Source: Verrucomicrobiota bacterium
GTDB taxonomy: Bacteria > Verrucomicrobiota > Verrucomicrobiia > Limisphaerales > UBA11320
Reading direction: 5' to 3'
NCBI GenBank assembly: GCA_016199985.1
Contig: JACQFQ010000045.1
Span: 1-64,000 of the forward strand
DNA length: 64,000 nucleotides
This document shows positions 51,402-62,100 of this stretch, piece by piece. The notes beneath the pieces are model-generated. The model was not told the origin of the DNA, ran no database searches, and was given only the letters and a program-made list of their open reading frames with translations. The first letter of the stretch is position 1; each line of letters begins with the position of its first letter. The translations under genes were made by a program, and so were the position numbers.

Positions 51402-54400
51402 GGCGCTGAGGGAGGAGAGGCTTTGTCGGAGGACTCCTCCGATGCGACGAACTTCTGGTACAGGATGGACGCGAGGATCGCGGCGACCGCCACGCCGGCG
51501 AGAGCGCCGATGCGGTAGAGCTGGGGGAGTTGGCCGAGGTCGTGGAGAAAAAGCTTCAGCAATGTGATTCCGAGGAGCGTCAGGCCCGAGTATCGCGCGC
51601 CCTTGGTCTTCCACGCGATGCCGACGGACACCAGCCCGAGCGCGAACACACCCCAGGCGATGGTGTAGGACATGTCGCGGGCGAAGTTGCCGCCGAACTG
51701 GAACGTGAGGCTTCGCTCGCCCACCGCGCTGAAGTAGTCGGCGATCTCGATGTTGACGAGGAGGAAAAGGAGCAGCCCGCCGGCCCCTCTGAGAAGGGGG
51801 AGGCAGCTGCGTCCGCCGACGCGGTCGCGCGGCGGCGCCAGCCAATGCGCCGCGAGGAAGAACGACGCGATCGCGCATCCGTAGGTGTAGAGATACCAGT
51901 TGAAGATCGCCGTGCCGCTGCGCGGGTGGTACTCGAGCACCGCGGGGTTGATCGTCAGCCGAACCATCGTGACCGCCAGCAGGCCCAGGCCCGTCCAGCG
52001 CACGCCCGGATGCGGGAGTCGACGGAACATCCAGCACAGCGCAGCGCCTTCGAGAGCCCAGCTCACGGTGATCCACTGCCGTTCGAATTGGATGGGGAAA
52101 ATCAGCGTGATGAAGAACAACGCGCTGCCGCCAAGCCATGCGAGCACCGCGTTGCGCCTGGGATTCGCGGAGGCGAACCACCGCGCCGCCTGGAGCGCGC
52201 TTACAAGCATCGGCAGCGAGAGCACCGCCGGAACGAGCCCCATCATGGAGTTCGGCCACGCGACATCGATGGAGCGGTAGATGAGGTAGAAGTGCGCCGG
52301 CAGCGCCAGGGCCGCGGCCGCCCAGGGCTTCGATGTGTTCATGCACTGCGCCCGGCTGGCGAAAGGATAGGCCAGGATCAGCCCGCTGAACGCCAGCAGC
52401 CAGCCCAGCGAGATGAGAGGACTGATGTCCGCGTGAAACCACTTTTGATGCCAGACCATTTGCAGCGCGACCACGCATCCGAGCGCGATGAGCGGGAGCG
52501 CGTTCTGGGCGAACGCGCGGGCGACGCTGAGCAAAAGGACGATGAGCGCCATCGCCAGGGCGAACACGGGCGAAGGGTTGGGCAGAGGCATGCGCGAGAC
52601 AACGAGGATGAGCAGCACGAAGGGCATCAGCGCGGTCAGGGCGGGGAGCTGAGCTCTGAGCTCTTCGTCGGACAGCTGCCCTCCGAGCGCGTTCCCAGGC
52701 GAGGACCCGGTGGCGCTCCCGGAAGCGGACGCGAGCTTGCGAAGCGCGAACATCCCGGCGAACACAAACACCACCGCGATCGCCCCGATGATGAGCAGAA
52801 GGACGCTCGTTTCTCCCGCTTGGGCCGGGACCGAGAAGATCCATGAGATGGCGACGACTCCTGTGATGAGCAACACGCTGAGGAGCGAGAGCAGGGAGCG
52901 GGTGAGAATCGTGAATCCCACCGCGATCAAGTCGATCGCGAAGATCACAGGCCAGACCAGGATCGGCGCTGTGGGCAGCTTGAATATCGGTAGGAGCAGG
53001 AGGAGCAGCGCGGCCGGAGGGAAGGCGTGCGCCCAGTTCGGCACTCTGGATTCGGGTTGGACGCGCAGCATCAGAAGAGGGAATGACCCATGGATCAGCG
53101 CCACCAGCAGCACCCCGCCCAACGCCCAGTAGAGCAGCGGCTCGGTGAGATGCCGCGACATCCAGGTCGCGAAAAACAAATGGATGAGAAGTCCGCCCGC
53201 CGGCTGACCCCACCACACGCCGCGGAATCGCAGCGTCAGGCCGAGGAGGCAGAGATCGCCCGCGATCGCGATCGAGCCCAGCAGTCCGATGTGGCTGCCC
53301 ATCGCCCGATCGACCCCGAGGGCGAGCGCCGTTGTCTGGGCCAGGAGAGCCAGTCCGGCTGAAGCCCCGATCCACCAATGGCTCGAGCGGCCCCGACGCC
53401 GAGCCGCCTCGGCCGCGAAGAAGAAGAGCGCGTTGAATCCGATATGGGTCCAGAGCGCCACGGAAAGCTTTTCAACGTTCAGATATCGTTCCGCCCATCC
53501 GAGCTCCATGAGGCCTGTGCCCGCGGCGGCCAGCGCGACCAGGAATCCCCATGGACGCGCCAGAGCCACCGCGATGAGCCCCACGTTCAACAACGCGACA
53601 TAACCAAACAGCCCGAGCGGATTGTCGACGCCGGTGGACAGCAGCACCGGCGTCAGGAAGCCTCCGACCATTCCGAGGACCGCCACAACGAGGGCGTTCA
53701 TGCGAACCGCGAGTAGAAAGGCGGACGTTGTGATCAAGGCCATCAGGGCGAACGTCATCCCCGGCGTAAAGGCCGCGAAGTGGTACGCGGATCGACAGGC
53801 GAAGGTCACCGCGTAGAGGATCACAATTCCGGTGGCGCAGAAGGTTTGCGAAGCCGCCTCGTAGGCCTTGCGCTTCAAAGCGAATCCGCCGACGACAAGT
53901 CCGATCCCCAGGAGAAATCCGAGAGTCACCCGAACCTCGGGCGGGATCATGTCCTTCTCGATGGAATACTTTACGAAGTACGCCGCGGTGAGAAAGAGCA
54001 GGAGTCCCCCGAGCCACATGATCAACTTGGCGCCGACGAATGTCTCCCATTGAATCGCGGGCTTTCTCGGTCCCGGCGGTTGTGTCGTGCGCGGAGGGAT
54101 CGGCGGAATCGAGGGTGGGATTGGCGGCGGGCCCTGAGGCTTTTCCTCCAGAGCGGCCGGCGCCTTCGCGATCATGCCGGAGATCAATTCTTCCTCCGGG
54201 ATCGATGGCGTGCTGGGCGTCGTTACTTCATCCGCCGGCTGCGGAGGAGTCGTGGCGTCCTGGGGGAAGTCTTGAGGCTGAGGAGGCTTCTCCCGCCTGG
54301 TTGCGCCGGGTTCCTCTGTCTCCGCGCGCGGCTTGGGCCCCGGTTCCGCGGAACTGGGAAGGCCGGGGGCTGCCGCGTCGAGTCTTTTCCGGAGCGACTG

Positions 54401-54544
54401 GACCTCGGCGGCCAGCAGCTCAACACGGTCTACCAGGCTCTTGGTCGTCCGCCTCCCCTCGCTCATGTGGATTGCGTTGACGATGGGCAGGACCACCAGG
54501 ACGAGCGCGGCTCCCAAGAGGAATATGATGCCAATGATCTCCAT
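51398..54544 (-). CDS. DUF2339 polytopic membrane protein
   Basis: A 1048-residue protein. An N-terminal helix (IIFLLGAALVLVVLPIVNAIHM) and a coiled-coil stretch (VDRVELLAAEVQSLRKRLD) are followed by a Pro-rich linker, then KPAIQWETFVGAKLIMWLGGLLLFL, the typical DUF2339 start. More than 20 hydrophobic segments follow, with FVKYSIEKDMIPPEVRVTLGF and the C-terminal KGARYSGLTLLGITLLKLFLHDLGQL. Function unknown; an envelope role is assumed. It is coupled to the DUF3999 gene downstream. Confidence 0.87.
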   Translation of the reverse strand: MEIIGIIFLLGAALVLVVLPIVNAIHMSEGRRTTKSLVDRVELLAAEVQSLRKRLDAAAPGLPSSAEPGPKPRAETEEPGATRREKPPQPQDFPQDATTPPQPADEVTTPSTPSIPEEELISGMIAKAPAALEEKPQGPPPIPPSIPPIPPRTTQPPGPRKPAIQWETFVGAKLIMWLGGLLLFLTAAYFVKYSIEKDMIPPEVRVTLGFLLGIGLVVGGFALKRKAYEAASQTFCATGIVILYAVTFACRSAYHFAAFTPGMTFALMALITTSAFLLAVRMNALVVAVLGMVGGFLTPVLLSTGVDNPLGLFGYVALLNVGLIAVALARPWGFLVALAAAGTGLMELGWAERYLNVEKLSVALWTHIGFNALFFFAAEAARRRGRSSHWWIGASAGLALLAQTTALALGVDRAMGSHIGLLGSIAIAGDLCLLGLTLRFRGVWWGQPAGGLLIHLFFATWMSRHLTEPLLYWALGGVLLVALIHGSFPLLMLRVQPESRVPNWAHAFPPAALLLLLLPIFKLPTAPILVWPVIFAIDLIAVGFTILTRSLLSLLSVLLITGVVAISWIFSVPAQAGETSVLLLIIGAIAVVFVFAGMFALRKLASASGSATGSSPGNALGGQLSDEELRAQLPALTALMPFVLLILVVSRMPLPNPSPVFALAMALIVLLLSVARAFAQNALPLIALGCVVALQMVWHQKWFHADISPLISLGWLLAFSGLILAYPFASRAQCMNTSKPWAAAALALPAHFYLIYRSIDVAWPNSMMGLVPAVLSLPMLVSALQAARWFASANPRRNAVLAWLGGSALFFITLIFPIQFERQWITVSWALEGAALCWMFRRLPHPGVRWTGLGLLAVTMVRLTINPAVLEYHPRSGTAIFNWYLYTYGCAIASFFLAAHWLAPPRDRVGGRSCLPLLRGAGGLLLFLLVNIEIADYFSAVGERSLTFQFGGNFARDMSYTIAWGVFALGLVSVGIAWKTKGARYSGLTLLGITLLKLFLHDLGQLPQLYRIGALAGVAVAAILASILYQKFVASEESSDKASPPSAP

Positions 54545-54751
54545 GATTCAGTGATCAGCTACTCAGTTCGCGACGCGCGGTTCCCGGAACGACTGAATCC
54601 CCACGGCGAATCGATCCTTACGCGAGCCCCTCGCATAAGGCGAGAAATAGGTTTTGGACTTTTCGTCGCAGATCCTACTGTATGGCCTGCGCGGGCAGTG
54701 GGATCCTTTTCGTGATAAATGGATCCGAGATGCGCTGCTCTCCTTTTGACT

Positions 54752-57733
54752 ATGTCCGCAACTGTTTCGTCCGCCGCTCCGAAGCGGCCTGTTTCTAAAA
54801 CCGTGGGTATCGCCGCCCTGATCCTTGTTGTTCTCTTCCTTCTCGCCTACTTCGTGGCGACAAGCGATCCGTTCATCCGAGGCTTCGTGCTGCCGAGAAT
54901 CGGCGCCGCGATCCATGCCAAGGTCGCCGCCGACCGCGTCCGACTGAGCCCGTTCTCCTCGGTCGAGATTCAAAACCTGAAGATCACGACAACCTCTCCG
55001 ACTCCCTTGCTTCAGGCGCAGACCCTTCGCGCGACGTATTCGCTGATGGATATCCTCCGCGGACGAATCACCATCAGTTCGCTTCTGATCGAGAACGGAA
55101 CGGTTGAGATCCTCCCCGGCGCTTCGGGCCAGACCACGCTGGATCCCATTCTCAAGTCGGGCGACGCCGCGTCGCCGACTCCCGCCGCGGGAGGCTCGAA
55201 GTCGAAGCGCGCCCTGGAGATGAACGTCGCGCAAGCGTCTGTGAAGAACTTCACGGTCCGAAGGATCCAGGTGAATGCCCAGGGCGAGACAGAAAGCCTG
55301 TTGCTTTCGAATGTCGAGGCCACCGTTGCTTCGCTGGCGACCGGCAAGCCAGCGACGGTGTCGCTCGCCGCTCGATGGCTGCTCGATCAAGCCAAGGCAG
55401 GAAAGGTGGAAGGGCAGTTCCAATCGGATTGGAAGCTGACGCTCAACGTGGATGGACTTCCCGATTCAGTGGAGGGCGGCGCGCGCGCTTCCATTCTGGG
55501 GGCGACGGGCGGTTTCTCGGTGGCCGCGGGATTGTCCCCGTCGCTTCAAGTCGCCCTCACCGCCACGGAATGTCGTCAGGCCTTGTTCCAACTCGAGAAA
55601 GGGGGCAAGCCTGTGTCGTCGCTGCGCGCGCAGGGACCCCTGGACATCAGAAAGCGCGAAGCTCGATTGAAGCTGGCGATGGACGGCGTGGATCGGGCGA
55701 TTCTGAATGCTTTGGGCGCGAGCTCGGGCATTGATGTTGGCGCCGGCGTGGTCAGCGCGAGCGGCCAGCTGGATGTCGCCAACGCGGGGCAGGCGTTCAG
55801 TTGGACGCTCGAGGTGCGGGCGCAGGAGCTCAATCTGTCGCGGGGAGGCAAGTCCACGCCCGCGTTGCAGATCGAGATGAGCTGCGGCGGAAGCGCGGAC
55901 CTTGCCGCCAGGAAGGGGCGGATTGATCCCTTCCACCTGCAAGCCACCTCCGGCGGGCGCCCGGTTCTGCAGGCGGCGCTCAGCGCGCCCATGGATCTGA
56001 ACTGGGGCGGGGGAGAGGCGGCGGCGAAGGAGGCTACCCTGGAACTCGCGCTGCTGGACGTGGCGCTCGCGGACTGGCGAGCCTGGCTGGGAACCTGGGC
56101 GGACTCCGGACGCGCCAAGGCCACCGTCCGTCTCACCGCCAAGCGGGGCGGGAAGGACATCTTGATCGAGAACCAGGTGGAAGCCTCCGATCTCTCGCTT
56201 CCTCTCGGCAACGTTCCCCTCAAGCCCGCGACGCTGCAAATCGCGGCGCGCGCGCGCCTGCAGAACTGGACCCAGGCGAGCATCGAAGGATTTCAGGCAA
56301 ATCTCTCCCGTTCTGGCCAGCCGGCGATCCAAGCGCAGGCGACGGGAACATTCGATGCGACGAACGGCGCCTTCGCGGTGAAGAGCTCGGTGGCGTTGTC
56401 GCCGGCGATCTGGAACGAGTCCGCGCCGCCGCAGCTTCTGACCATGGTCGCCAGCGCGGAGGGACGATGGGAGACGGCTGGAAAACTGACTTTGTCCCAA
56501 GGCTTCCTCGCGCTGCCCCCGACGCCGCGGGCGGCGACGAATCAGGTTCGCGTGCGGGGCGCCCTGGATGCGACGCATGCCGACGCGCTCGAGGGCGCTT
56601 GGACGCTGGAGGCGGGGACCTTCGACGTCACCAGCCTGTGGGAGGCGTTTCGCGGCGGACGCGAGTCGGAGGCGCAGACGGAAACCAACGCGCCTATCGC
56701 ATTCCCGCGGTCCGAGCCCGCCGCTTCGCGATGGCCCGTGAAATCGATCCGCTGCGATGTGAGCGTCGCGCGATTGCTTTGCGGCGATGCGGCCTTGAGC
56801 GATCTCGTGGCCCAGGCGTCGGCGCAGGGGGGCCAGATTCAAGTGAAACCCCTTCGATGCAAGGTCGGCGACGGCGCGGTGGAGGCTTCCGCAATGTTGC
56901 GGATCGGATCGGATCCCCTCTCGTACGAGATCCTCTGGCGCGCGGATCGGATCCCGATCGAGGGTTTCGTCAATGTGTTCAATCCCGCGATGCGCGGCAC
57001 GGTGAAGGGAGATTTGACGAGCGCGGCCAATGTGAAGGGCGTCGGCGTCACGGGCGCGAATCTCAGGCGATCGCTGGCGGGAAACGCGAGCCTTCTGCTG
57101 ACGAATGCGACGATCCTGATTCCGACCACGGGCAAGAGAGTCTGGATCCTGCCTTTGGACCTGAACCGCATCGCCGCCTTGCTGAACTTGAAGGAGCTCA
57201 CTCGCTCGCCGGTCACGGACGTTCGTTTGAAGATTGAGGCGGGCCAGGGAAGAATCCAACTGGAGGAGGCGGCGGTTCGCAGCGAGGCCTTTCTGGCGAC
57301 GGCCGCGGGCGGGGTTGAGATCGCGTCGGATTTGGGCCAATCGACCCTGAGCATTCCCATCGACATCGCGCTGTCGCGCGAGTTGACGAAGCGCGTGAAG
57401 TTTTTTTCATTCTCTCCGCCTCCTGACGAAGCCTATTCGAAGCTGCCGTCCTTCGTGAGCCTGGGCGGGACGCTCGCGAAAGTGGAGACGAAGACGGACA
57501 CCGCGCGGATCATTGGGCTGACGGCGTCGGCGGCCGTGGGGCTGGCGGGAAGCGCCGCGACGGATCTGGTGGGCGCCGCGGGCAAAACAGTGGGGAAAGC
57601 GGTGGGAGGCCTGGGGAATCTTCTGGGGGCGAGGCGGGCGGACACGAACGCCACGACCACCAACGCCCCGTCGAAAAGCTTCAATCTGCTGAACCTGTTC
57701 AAGAAAAAGCAGCAGACCCCAGATCCGAAGTAG
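54752..57733 (+). CDS. AsmA-family envelope protein
   Basis: A 993-residue protein with one N-terminal membrane anchor (VGIAALILVVLFLLAYFVA, about 18-36) and a long periplasmic beta-rich region. The beginning (IHAKVAADRVRLSPFSSVEIQNLKI; RATYSLMDILRGRITISSLLIENGTVEI) is typical of AsmA/DUF748 proteins, and the C-terminal AsmA-like part contains NVKGVGVTGANLRRSLAGNAS and ITLEEAAVRSEAF-like sequence. Members form bridge-like channels for lipid transport between membranes. The start at 54752 is chosen for the charged leader. It is divergent from the DUF2339 gene. Confidence 0.82.
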   Translation: MSATVSSAAPKRPVSKTVGIAALILVVLFLLAYFVATSDPFIRGFVLPRIGAAIHAKVAADRVRLSPFSSVEIQNLKITTTSPTPLLQAQTLRATYSLMDILRGRITISSLLIENGTVEILPGASGQTTLDPILKSGDAASPTPAAGGSKSKRALEMNVAQASVKNFTVRRIQVNAQGETESLLLSNVEATVASLATGKPATVSLAARWLLDQAKAGKVEGQFQSDWKLTLNVDGLPDSVEGGARASILGATGGFSVAAGLSPSLQVALTATECRQALFQLEKGGKPVSSLRAQGPLDIRKREARLKLAMDGVDRAILNALGASSGIDVGAGVVSASGQLDVANAGQAFSWTLEVRAQELNLSRGGKSTPALQIEMSCGGSADLAARKGRIDPFHLQATSGGRPVLQAALSAPMDLNWGGGEAAAKEATLELALLDVALADWRAWLGTWADSGRAKATVRLTAKRGGKDILIENQVEASDLSLPLGNVPLKPATLQIAARARLQNWTQASIEGFQANLSRSGQPAIQAQATGTFDATNGAFAVKSSVALSPAIWNESAPPQLLTMVASAEGRWETAGKLTLSQGFLALPPTPRAATNQVRVRGALDATHADALEGAWTLEAGTFDVTSLWEAFRGGRESEAQTETNAPIAFPRSEPAASRWPVKSIRCDVSVARLLCGDAALSDLVAQASAQGGQIQVKPLRCKVGDGAVEASAMLRIGSDPLSYEILWRADRIPIEGFVNVFNPAMRGTVKGDLTSAANVKGVGVTGANLRRSLAGNASLLLTNATILIPTTGKRVWILPLDLNRIAALLNLKELTRSPVTDVRLKIEAGQGRIQLEEAAVRSEAFLATAAGGVEIASDLGQSTLSIPIDIALSRELTKRVKFFSFSPPPDEAYSKLPSFVSLGGTLAKVETKTDTARIIGLTASAAVGLAGSAATDLVGAAGKTVGKAVGGLGNLLGARRADTNATTTNAPSKSFNLLNLFKKKQQTPDPK

Positions 57734-58044
57734 CGTCGGGACCTCTCCTCTCCTCGCCTGGAACGTGGCAAGTCCGCGCTGCAAGAGGGTCGGGCGCCCC
57801 CGCCCGGTGATTGGGCTCCTTCGATGGCGAGCGCGAGTCTGGACCCTGGATGACGCAATGTCTTCGAGAGGTTGTTCCGCAAAGAGGACTTTAACGCAGG
57901 GGTTGCCACGTAGAACGTGGACGCGGAGGCGCGGGGGCGCGGCGCGGGCGGGGAGTGAAACCACGGATGGCGGATACCACGGATGGGAAAGCGAAGCGAA
58001 GGCGGGGCGTGACTCGCGCCCAAACAAAGCCCAAGACACGCTTC

Positions 58045-58112
58045 CAAAGTTATTCACAGCCGAGCGAAGCGGGCGCTAGAAGCCAAGCACAGTGAGGTTG
58101 TGAATAACTTTG
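58045..58112. repeat. Inverted 14-mers containing DnaA-box-like sites
   Basis: CAAAGTTATTCACA (58045-58058) and its exact reverse complement (58099-58112) are separated by 40 bases. Each contains TTATTCACA, which fits the DnaA-box consensus TTATNCACA. Two sites facing each other could bind DnaA, or the pair may simply be the ends of a small inserted element. Confidence 0.55.
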
Positions 58113-58163
58113 CGGCGGGTAGGAATTCAAGAAAGCTTTTGGGGTATCAGATCTTCGCGCGCC

Positions 58164-58183
58164 TAACTAACTGCCATTCAGAT
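58164..58183 (+). repeat. IS-end-like 20-mer, copy 2
   Basis: TAACTAACTGCCATTCAGAT, one base different from the sequence that begins at the stop codon of the transposase fragment at position 126. No transposase sequence precedes this copy, so it would be a solo end or relic. Confidence 0.5.
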
Positions 58184-58261
58184 CAGACCCCAGACCCCCC
58201 ACAAAACGAGATGCCCGGACGCTCCAGGGCAACTCATTTGGAAGGAATCGGGGGGAGACCT

Positions 58262-58340
58262 CCAGGTCTGGCAGTTCGAGGGGGCTCCGTCCCTGCACGG
58301 AGTCAGAGCCTCCTCGAACCGGGAGGCCGGAGACCTGCCC
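58262..58340. repeat. Imperfect palindrome (GTTCGAGG type)
   Basis: TTCGAGGGGGCTC (58275-58287) pairs with GAGCCTCCTCGAA (58306-58318) with one mismatch. An inner stem CTCCGT/ACGGAG (58285-58302) competes with it, and flanking CCAGGTCTGG and CCGGAGACCTG extend the symmetry. The form is like a dispersed intergenic palindrome. Confidence 0.55.
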
Positions 58341-58422
58341 CACGTTCCGCAAACAAGGAACGGCTGCGCACCCGCGCAGATTCGTTGCAAGAATCGGGGG
58401 TCTGCCGGCTTACTGGTGATGA

Positions 58423-59070
58423 ATGCGCGATCCCGTGGATGCCGACAGTGACACACTTTTGCCGACCCGCCAGAGCCTTCTGACCCGATTGCGGGATTGG
58501 CAGGATGAGGCTGGATGGCGCGAGTTCTTCGATACTTATTGGCGTCTCATTTACAAGGTCGCCTGCCAGGCCGGCCTTTCCGACATTCAGGCACAGGAGG
58601 TGGTGCAAAACACGTTCGTCTACCTGGCAAGGAAGATGCCAAAGTTCCACTACGATCGAACACGTGGCTCCTACAAATCCTGGCTCCGGGTCGTCACCCG
58701 ATCCCGCATCCAGGTCTATTTCAGGTCGGAACAACGGCAACGTCAGTTCATCCGTGATCCATCTCCCAGCGACGAGGACGATGCGTCCAACTTCATCGAG
58801 TCCTTCCCCGATCCCGCTTCGGATCAGCTCGATGAGATCTGGCAACGCGAGTGGGAGGACAACCTCATCACGGTCGCTTTTCAGCGTCTGCGGTCGAAGG
58901 TCAGTTCGCAGCAACTGCTCATCTTCCGTCTTGGCACGCTCAGTGACACGCCGGCCAGCCAGGTTGCAAAAAAGCTGCGGGTCAGTGTGCCACAGATCTA
59001 TCTGGCCCGGCACCGCGTTGGAAAACTCTTCCAGGCCGAACTCAAACGTCTCAGGGCTGAGCTCGAGTGA
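58423..59070 (+). CDS. ECF-type RNA polymerase sigma factor next to a kinase
   Basis: A 215-residue sigma-70 family factor. Region 2 reads WREFFDTYWRLIYKVACQAG, DIQAQEVVQNTFVYLARKM and YKSWLRVVTRSRIQVYF; region 4 is SSQQLLIFRLGTLSDTPASQVAKKLRVSVPQIYLARHRV. The form matches a planctomycete/verrucomicrobial ECF group encoded next to Ser/Thr kinases. The kinase gene starts 66 bases later on the same strand, so phosphorylation-based control instead of an anti-sigma factor is likely (inference). Upstream is the repeat-rich gap. Confidence 0.88.
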   Translation: MRDPVDADSDTLLPTRQSLLTRLRDWQDEAGWREFFDTYWRLIYKVACQAGLSDIQAQEVVQNTFVYLARKMPKFHYDRTRGSYKSWLRVVTRSRIQVYFRSEQRQRQFIRDPSPSDEDDASNFIESFPDPASDQLDEIWQREWEDNLITVAFQRLRSKVSSQQLLIFRLGTLSDTPASQVAKKLRVSVPQIYLARHRVGKLFQAELKRLRAELE

Positions 59071-59136
59071 GGTCCTCCACCTCGTCATCCTCCTTTCTTT
59101 CTTGAGTCAGAGCAGCACTTCATTCCTCGTTGATCC

Positions 59137-62100
59137 ATGAGCCCGCCCACGGTTCCCGACTATCGATTCCTCCGCCCGATCGGGCGGGGTGCTTATGGCG
59201 AGGTGTGGTTGGCATGCAATGTCATGGGCACCTTTCGGGCGATCAAGCTCATCTGGCGACGTCAGTTCAACAGTGATCGACCATTCGAACGCGAGTTTGC
59301 GGGCATCCGGCGCTATGAGCCTGTCTCACGCAGTTCCGGTGGGCTGGTTCATGTCTTGCATGTGGGAAGAAATGAGGCCGAAGGATATTTCTATTACGTC
59401 ATGGAGCTCGCGGATCCGTTGCCGTGTCCACGCCCGACAACAGGAAACGTCACCCCAGAAGCGCTCTCCTCCTCCGATGAGCCCGGGTTTGATGTCGAGA
59501 GCTATCATCCGAGGATCCTGCGGGCCGAGCTGAGGCGCGGAGAGCCGCTCTCCGTGACAGAGTCGGTTCGACTGGGCCTGGACATCGTCGGAGGACTCGC
59601 ACAACTGCATCATCGGGATCTCGTTCATCGTGATGTGAAGCCGGCCAACATCATTTATGTCAACGGACGAGCCAAGCTGGCGGACATTGGGCTCATCTCC
59701 CCTGGAGGCGAAGGACGCACCTTTGTGGGAACCGAAGGTTACATCCCTCCAGAGGGTCCTGGCTCGGTGGCAGCAGATCTCTATGCCCTGGGGATGGTGC
59801 TTTACGAGTGCAACACCGGCCTGCCTCCCGACCGTTTTCCGGACATCCCGACCCACTGGCTCACGGAGGGAAACGACGATCGCCTTGAGTTTCAGGAGGT
59901 GATTCAGAAGGCTTGCGAAGGACAACGCGAGCGCCGCTATCAAAGGGCCGAGGAGATGCAGGCCGATCTGGCGCTGCTTCAAAGCGGTCAGAGCCTACGC
60001 CAGATGCGCGTGATGAAGCGCCGATACGCCCGGTTGCGAACCGTGTTGGTCCTGGGCGCCGTCGTCCTGATCTGCGCATTGGTGGCGACGGTGTTTGCCA
60101 ACTACCGTGCCCAGCTGGCGGCGGAGAATCGTGCCAAGGAGGCGAAGCTGCGCCAGCAAACCCAGGAGGCGCTGACCCGCACTGAAGCCGCAGAACACGC
60201 AGCCCGCCAACAGTTGTACACCGCCCTTTTGGAACAGGCCCGCGCCACGGTGCGTAGCGGTGAGATGGGGCAACGAACAAGGGCATTGGACGCGATTCGT
60301 TCCGCCGCCGTCATCACCAACACCGCTGAACTTCGCGGTGTGGCCATGTCTGCCATGGCGCTGCCCGACTTCCGGTTTGAACGTCAGCTCCACAGGACCG
60401 AACCTCTCACGGGACTCCGCTTTGATCCCACTTTCCAACGCGTGGCCCTCTGCCGTGGGAAAGGGGATGTGGAGATCTGCTCCGGCTCCGACGGACATGT
60501 CCTCCAACCCCTCGCCGCAAGCGCGGCGTTCGCGGCACGGCTGGCGCGCTGGAGTCCCGACGGTCGCTTTCTGGCGATCAAACGGGACCGTGAGGATCCT
60601 GAGAACCACGTCGATGTAGAGGTTTGGAATGTGGACACCGTGCAACGGTTGCTTCTGCTGCCACATTTGGAATCAGGAAGCATCAGCTACCATCCGAGCC
60701 TTCCCCAGATTCTGGTCGGACTCACGAATGGAATCGCGACGCTATGGGATCTGAACCTGGGTCGCGAAGTCTCCCGGTATGAGCTGGGCAACGTCTCGCC
60801 TTGGCAACTCAGCTTTTCACCGAAAGGGGATCAGTTTGCCGCCCTGTTTCGCCACCCAACAAACTCGACCCTCGCCTTCATTCGAACATCCGATGGCGTC
60901 GTCTTGCGAACCCATGTGCACCCGGACTGGATGAATGAGATCGATTGGGATCCAAAGGATTCCTCCTGGGTGGGAGGCGTGGATGAAGCGGGTGTCGTGC
61001 AGCTCATCGACTCAGCAACAGGTGCGGTCCGTGTCCTTGGTCGGCACAAGGTCCAGGCCGTCCATGCGTCCTTCACTCCCGATGGCGGATACCTGCTGAC
61101 CGGGGGCTGGGAGCGGGAATTCATCTGCTGGGATCTGCGTCGGGGCGAACGCGCCCTGACGCTCGGATTGAACAACTATCGGGCGCAGTTCAGTGCGAAC
61201 GGACGCTGGTGTGCCATCGTCTCGGATGGAACCGTGCGGGTGTACGCCTTTGAACTGCCGGACGGACATCGGGAATTTCCAGAGGACCTCGGTCCTCGGT
61301 TGCACTACGCTGCGTTCTCACAAGACGGGCATTGGATTGCCGCCTCCGCCAGCAAGCGGGTTGGAGTTTGGAGCATGGATCAGCAGGGGCCCGGAGCGAT
61401 CCTTGAAGATCTGGCGGATGCCCGGCTGATGTTCTCCGAGTCGGGCGAGCTTTATGCCAGCAACGATCAACAGGCGCTGCGGACAGGAATGCTGAAGCCA
61501 GCTGGTCCTCACGATCCCATTCAGCTCACGGGAATGGTCCGGATCCAACCCCGGGGGTTTACCTCCCTGTGCCTCAGTTCCAATCAGGTTCTCATCACAG
61601 GCACGCAGGGCACTGCCACGCTTCCGCAATCCAGCCTTGCCGCCGACCCTGCGCATTGGACTCCGACCATAAAGGGGCTGAGCGGCGCATCGTCGGACGG
61701 ACGCTGGCTGGGGATTTATGGACCTTACAGGAACTCGTTGCATGTCTATCGAACCCCTGAGTTGTCCCTCGTTGGAATCCTCACCAATCGCGCCAGCATC
61801 GCCGGATTTGAATTCTCACCGCGCGGAGATGAAGTGGGAATTGCTTCGTTCAAGGGGGTCGAGCGGTGGAGCACCACGACGTGGGAACGGATCGGCACCC
61901 TGACGAATACGGTTGGCTTGTTCTATGGGGCAGACGGTCGGCACTGGTGGTTGCGTCGCGACTTTCGGATCTCCGGGCTCTACACCGACCATGGCGAACG
62001 GCTTCTTCTCCCACTGCCCCTGGGAGCACTCCCCATCACACTCAGCCGGGATGATCGCTACCTCGCCATCAGCCTGGATGCCCGCCGCCTTCAGGTGTGG

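Larger units (their letters stand above)
57734..58422. other. Gene-free, repeat-rich gap
   Basis: A 689-base gap before the sigma factor gene. It holds a short palindrome CCACGT-AGA-ACGTGG (57906-57920), a DnaA-box-like inverted pair, the IS-end-like 20-mer and a large palindrome, each listed separately. Base composition and repeat content suggest a relic of mobile DNA. No protein-coding frame with motifs is seen. Confidence 0.6.

Noticed and set aside
49563-57340. Long frames opposite the DUF3999, DUF2339 and AsmA-like genes (e.g. 49563-51518, 51530-52846 and 55466-57340)
   Set aside because: They are low-complexity Arg/Glu/Gln-rich products overlapping well-supported genes.
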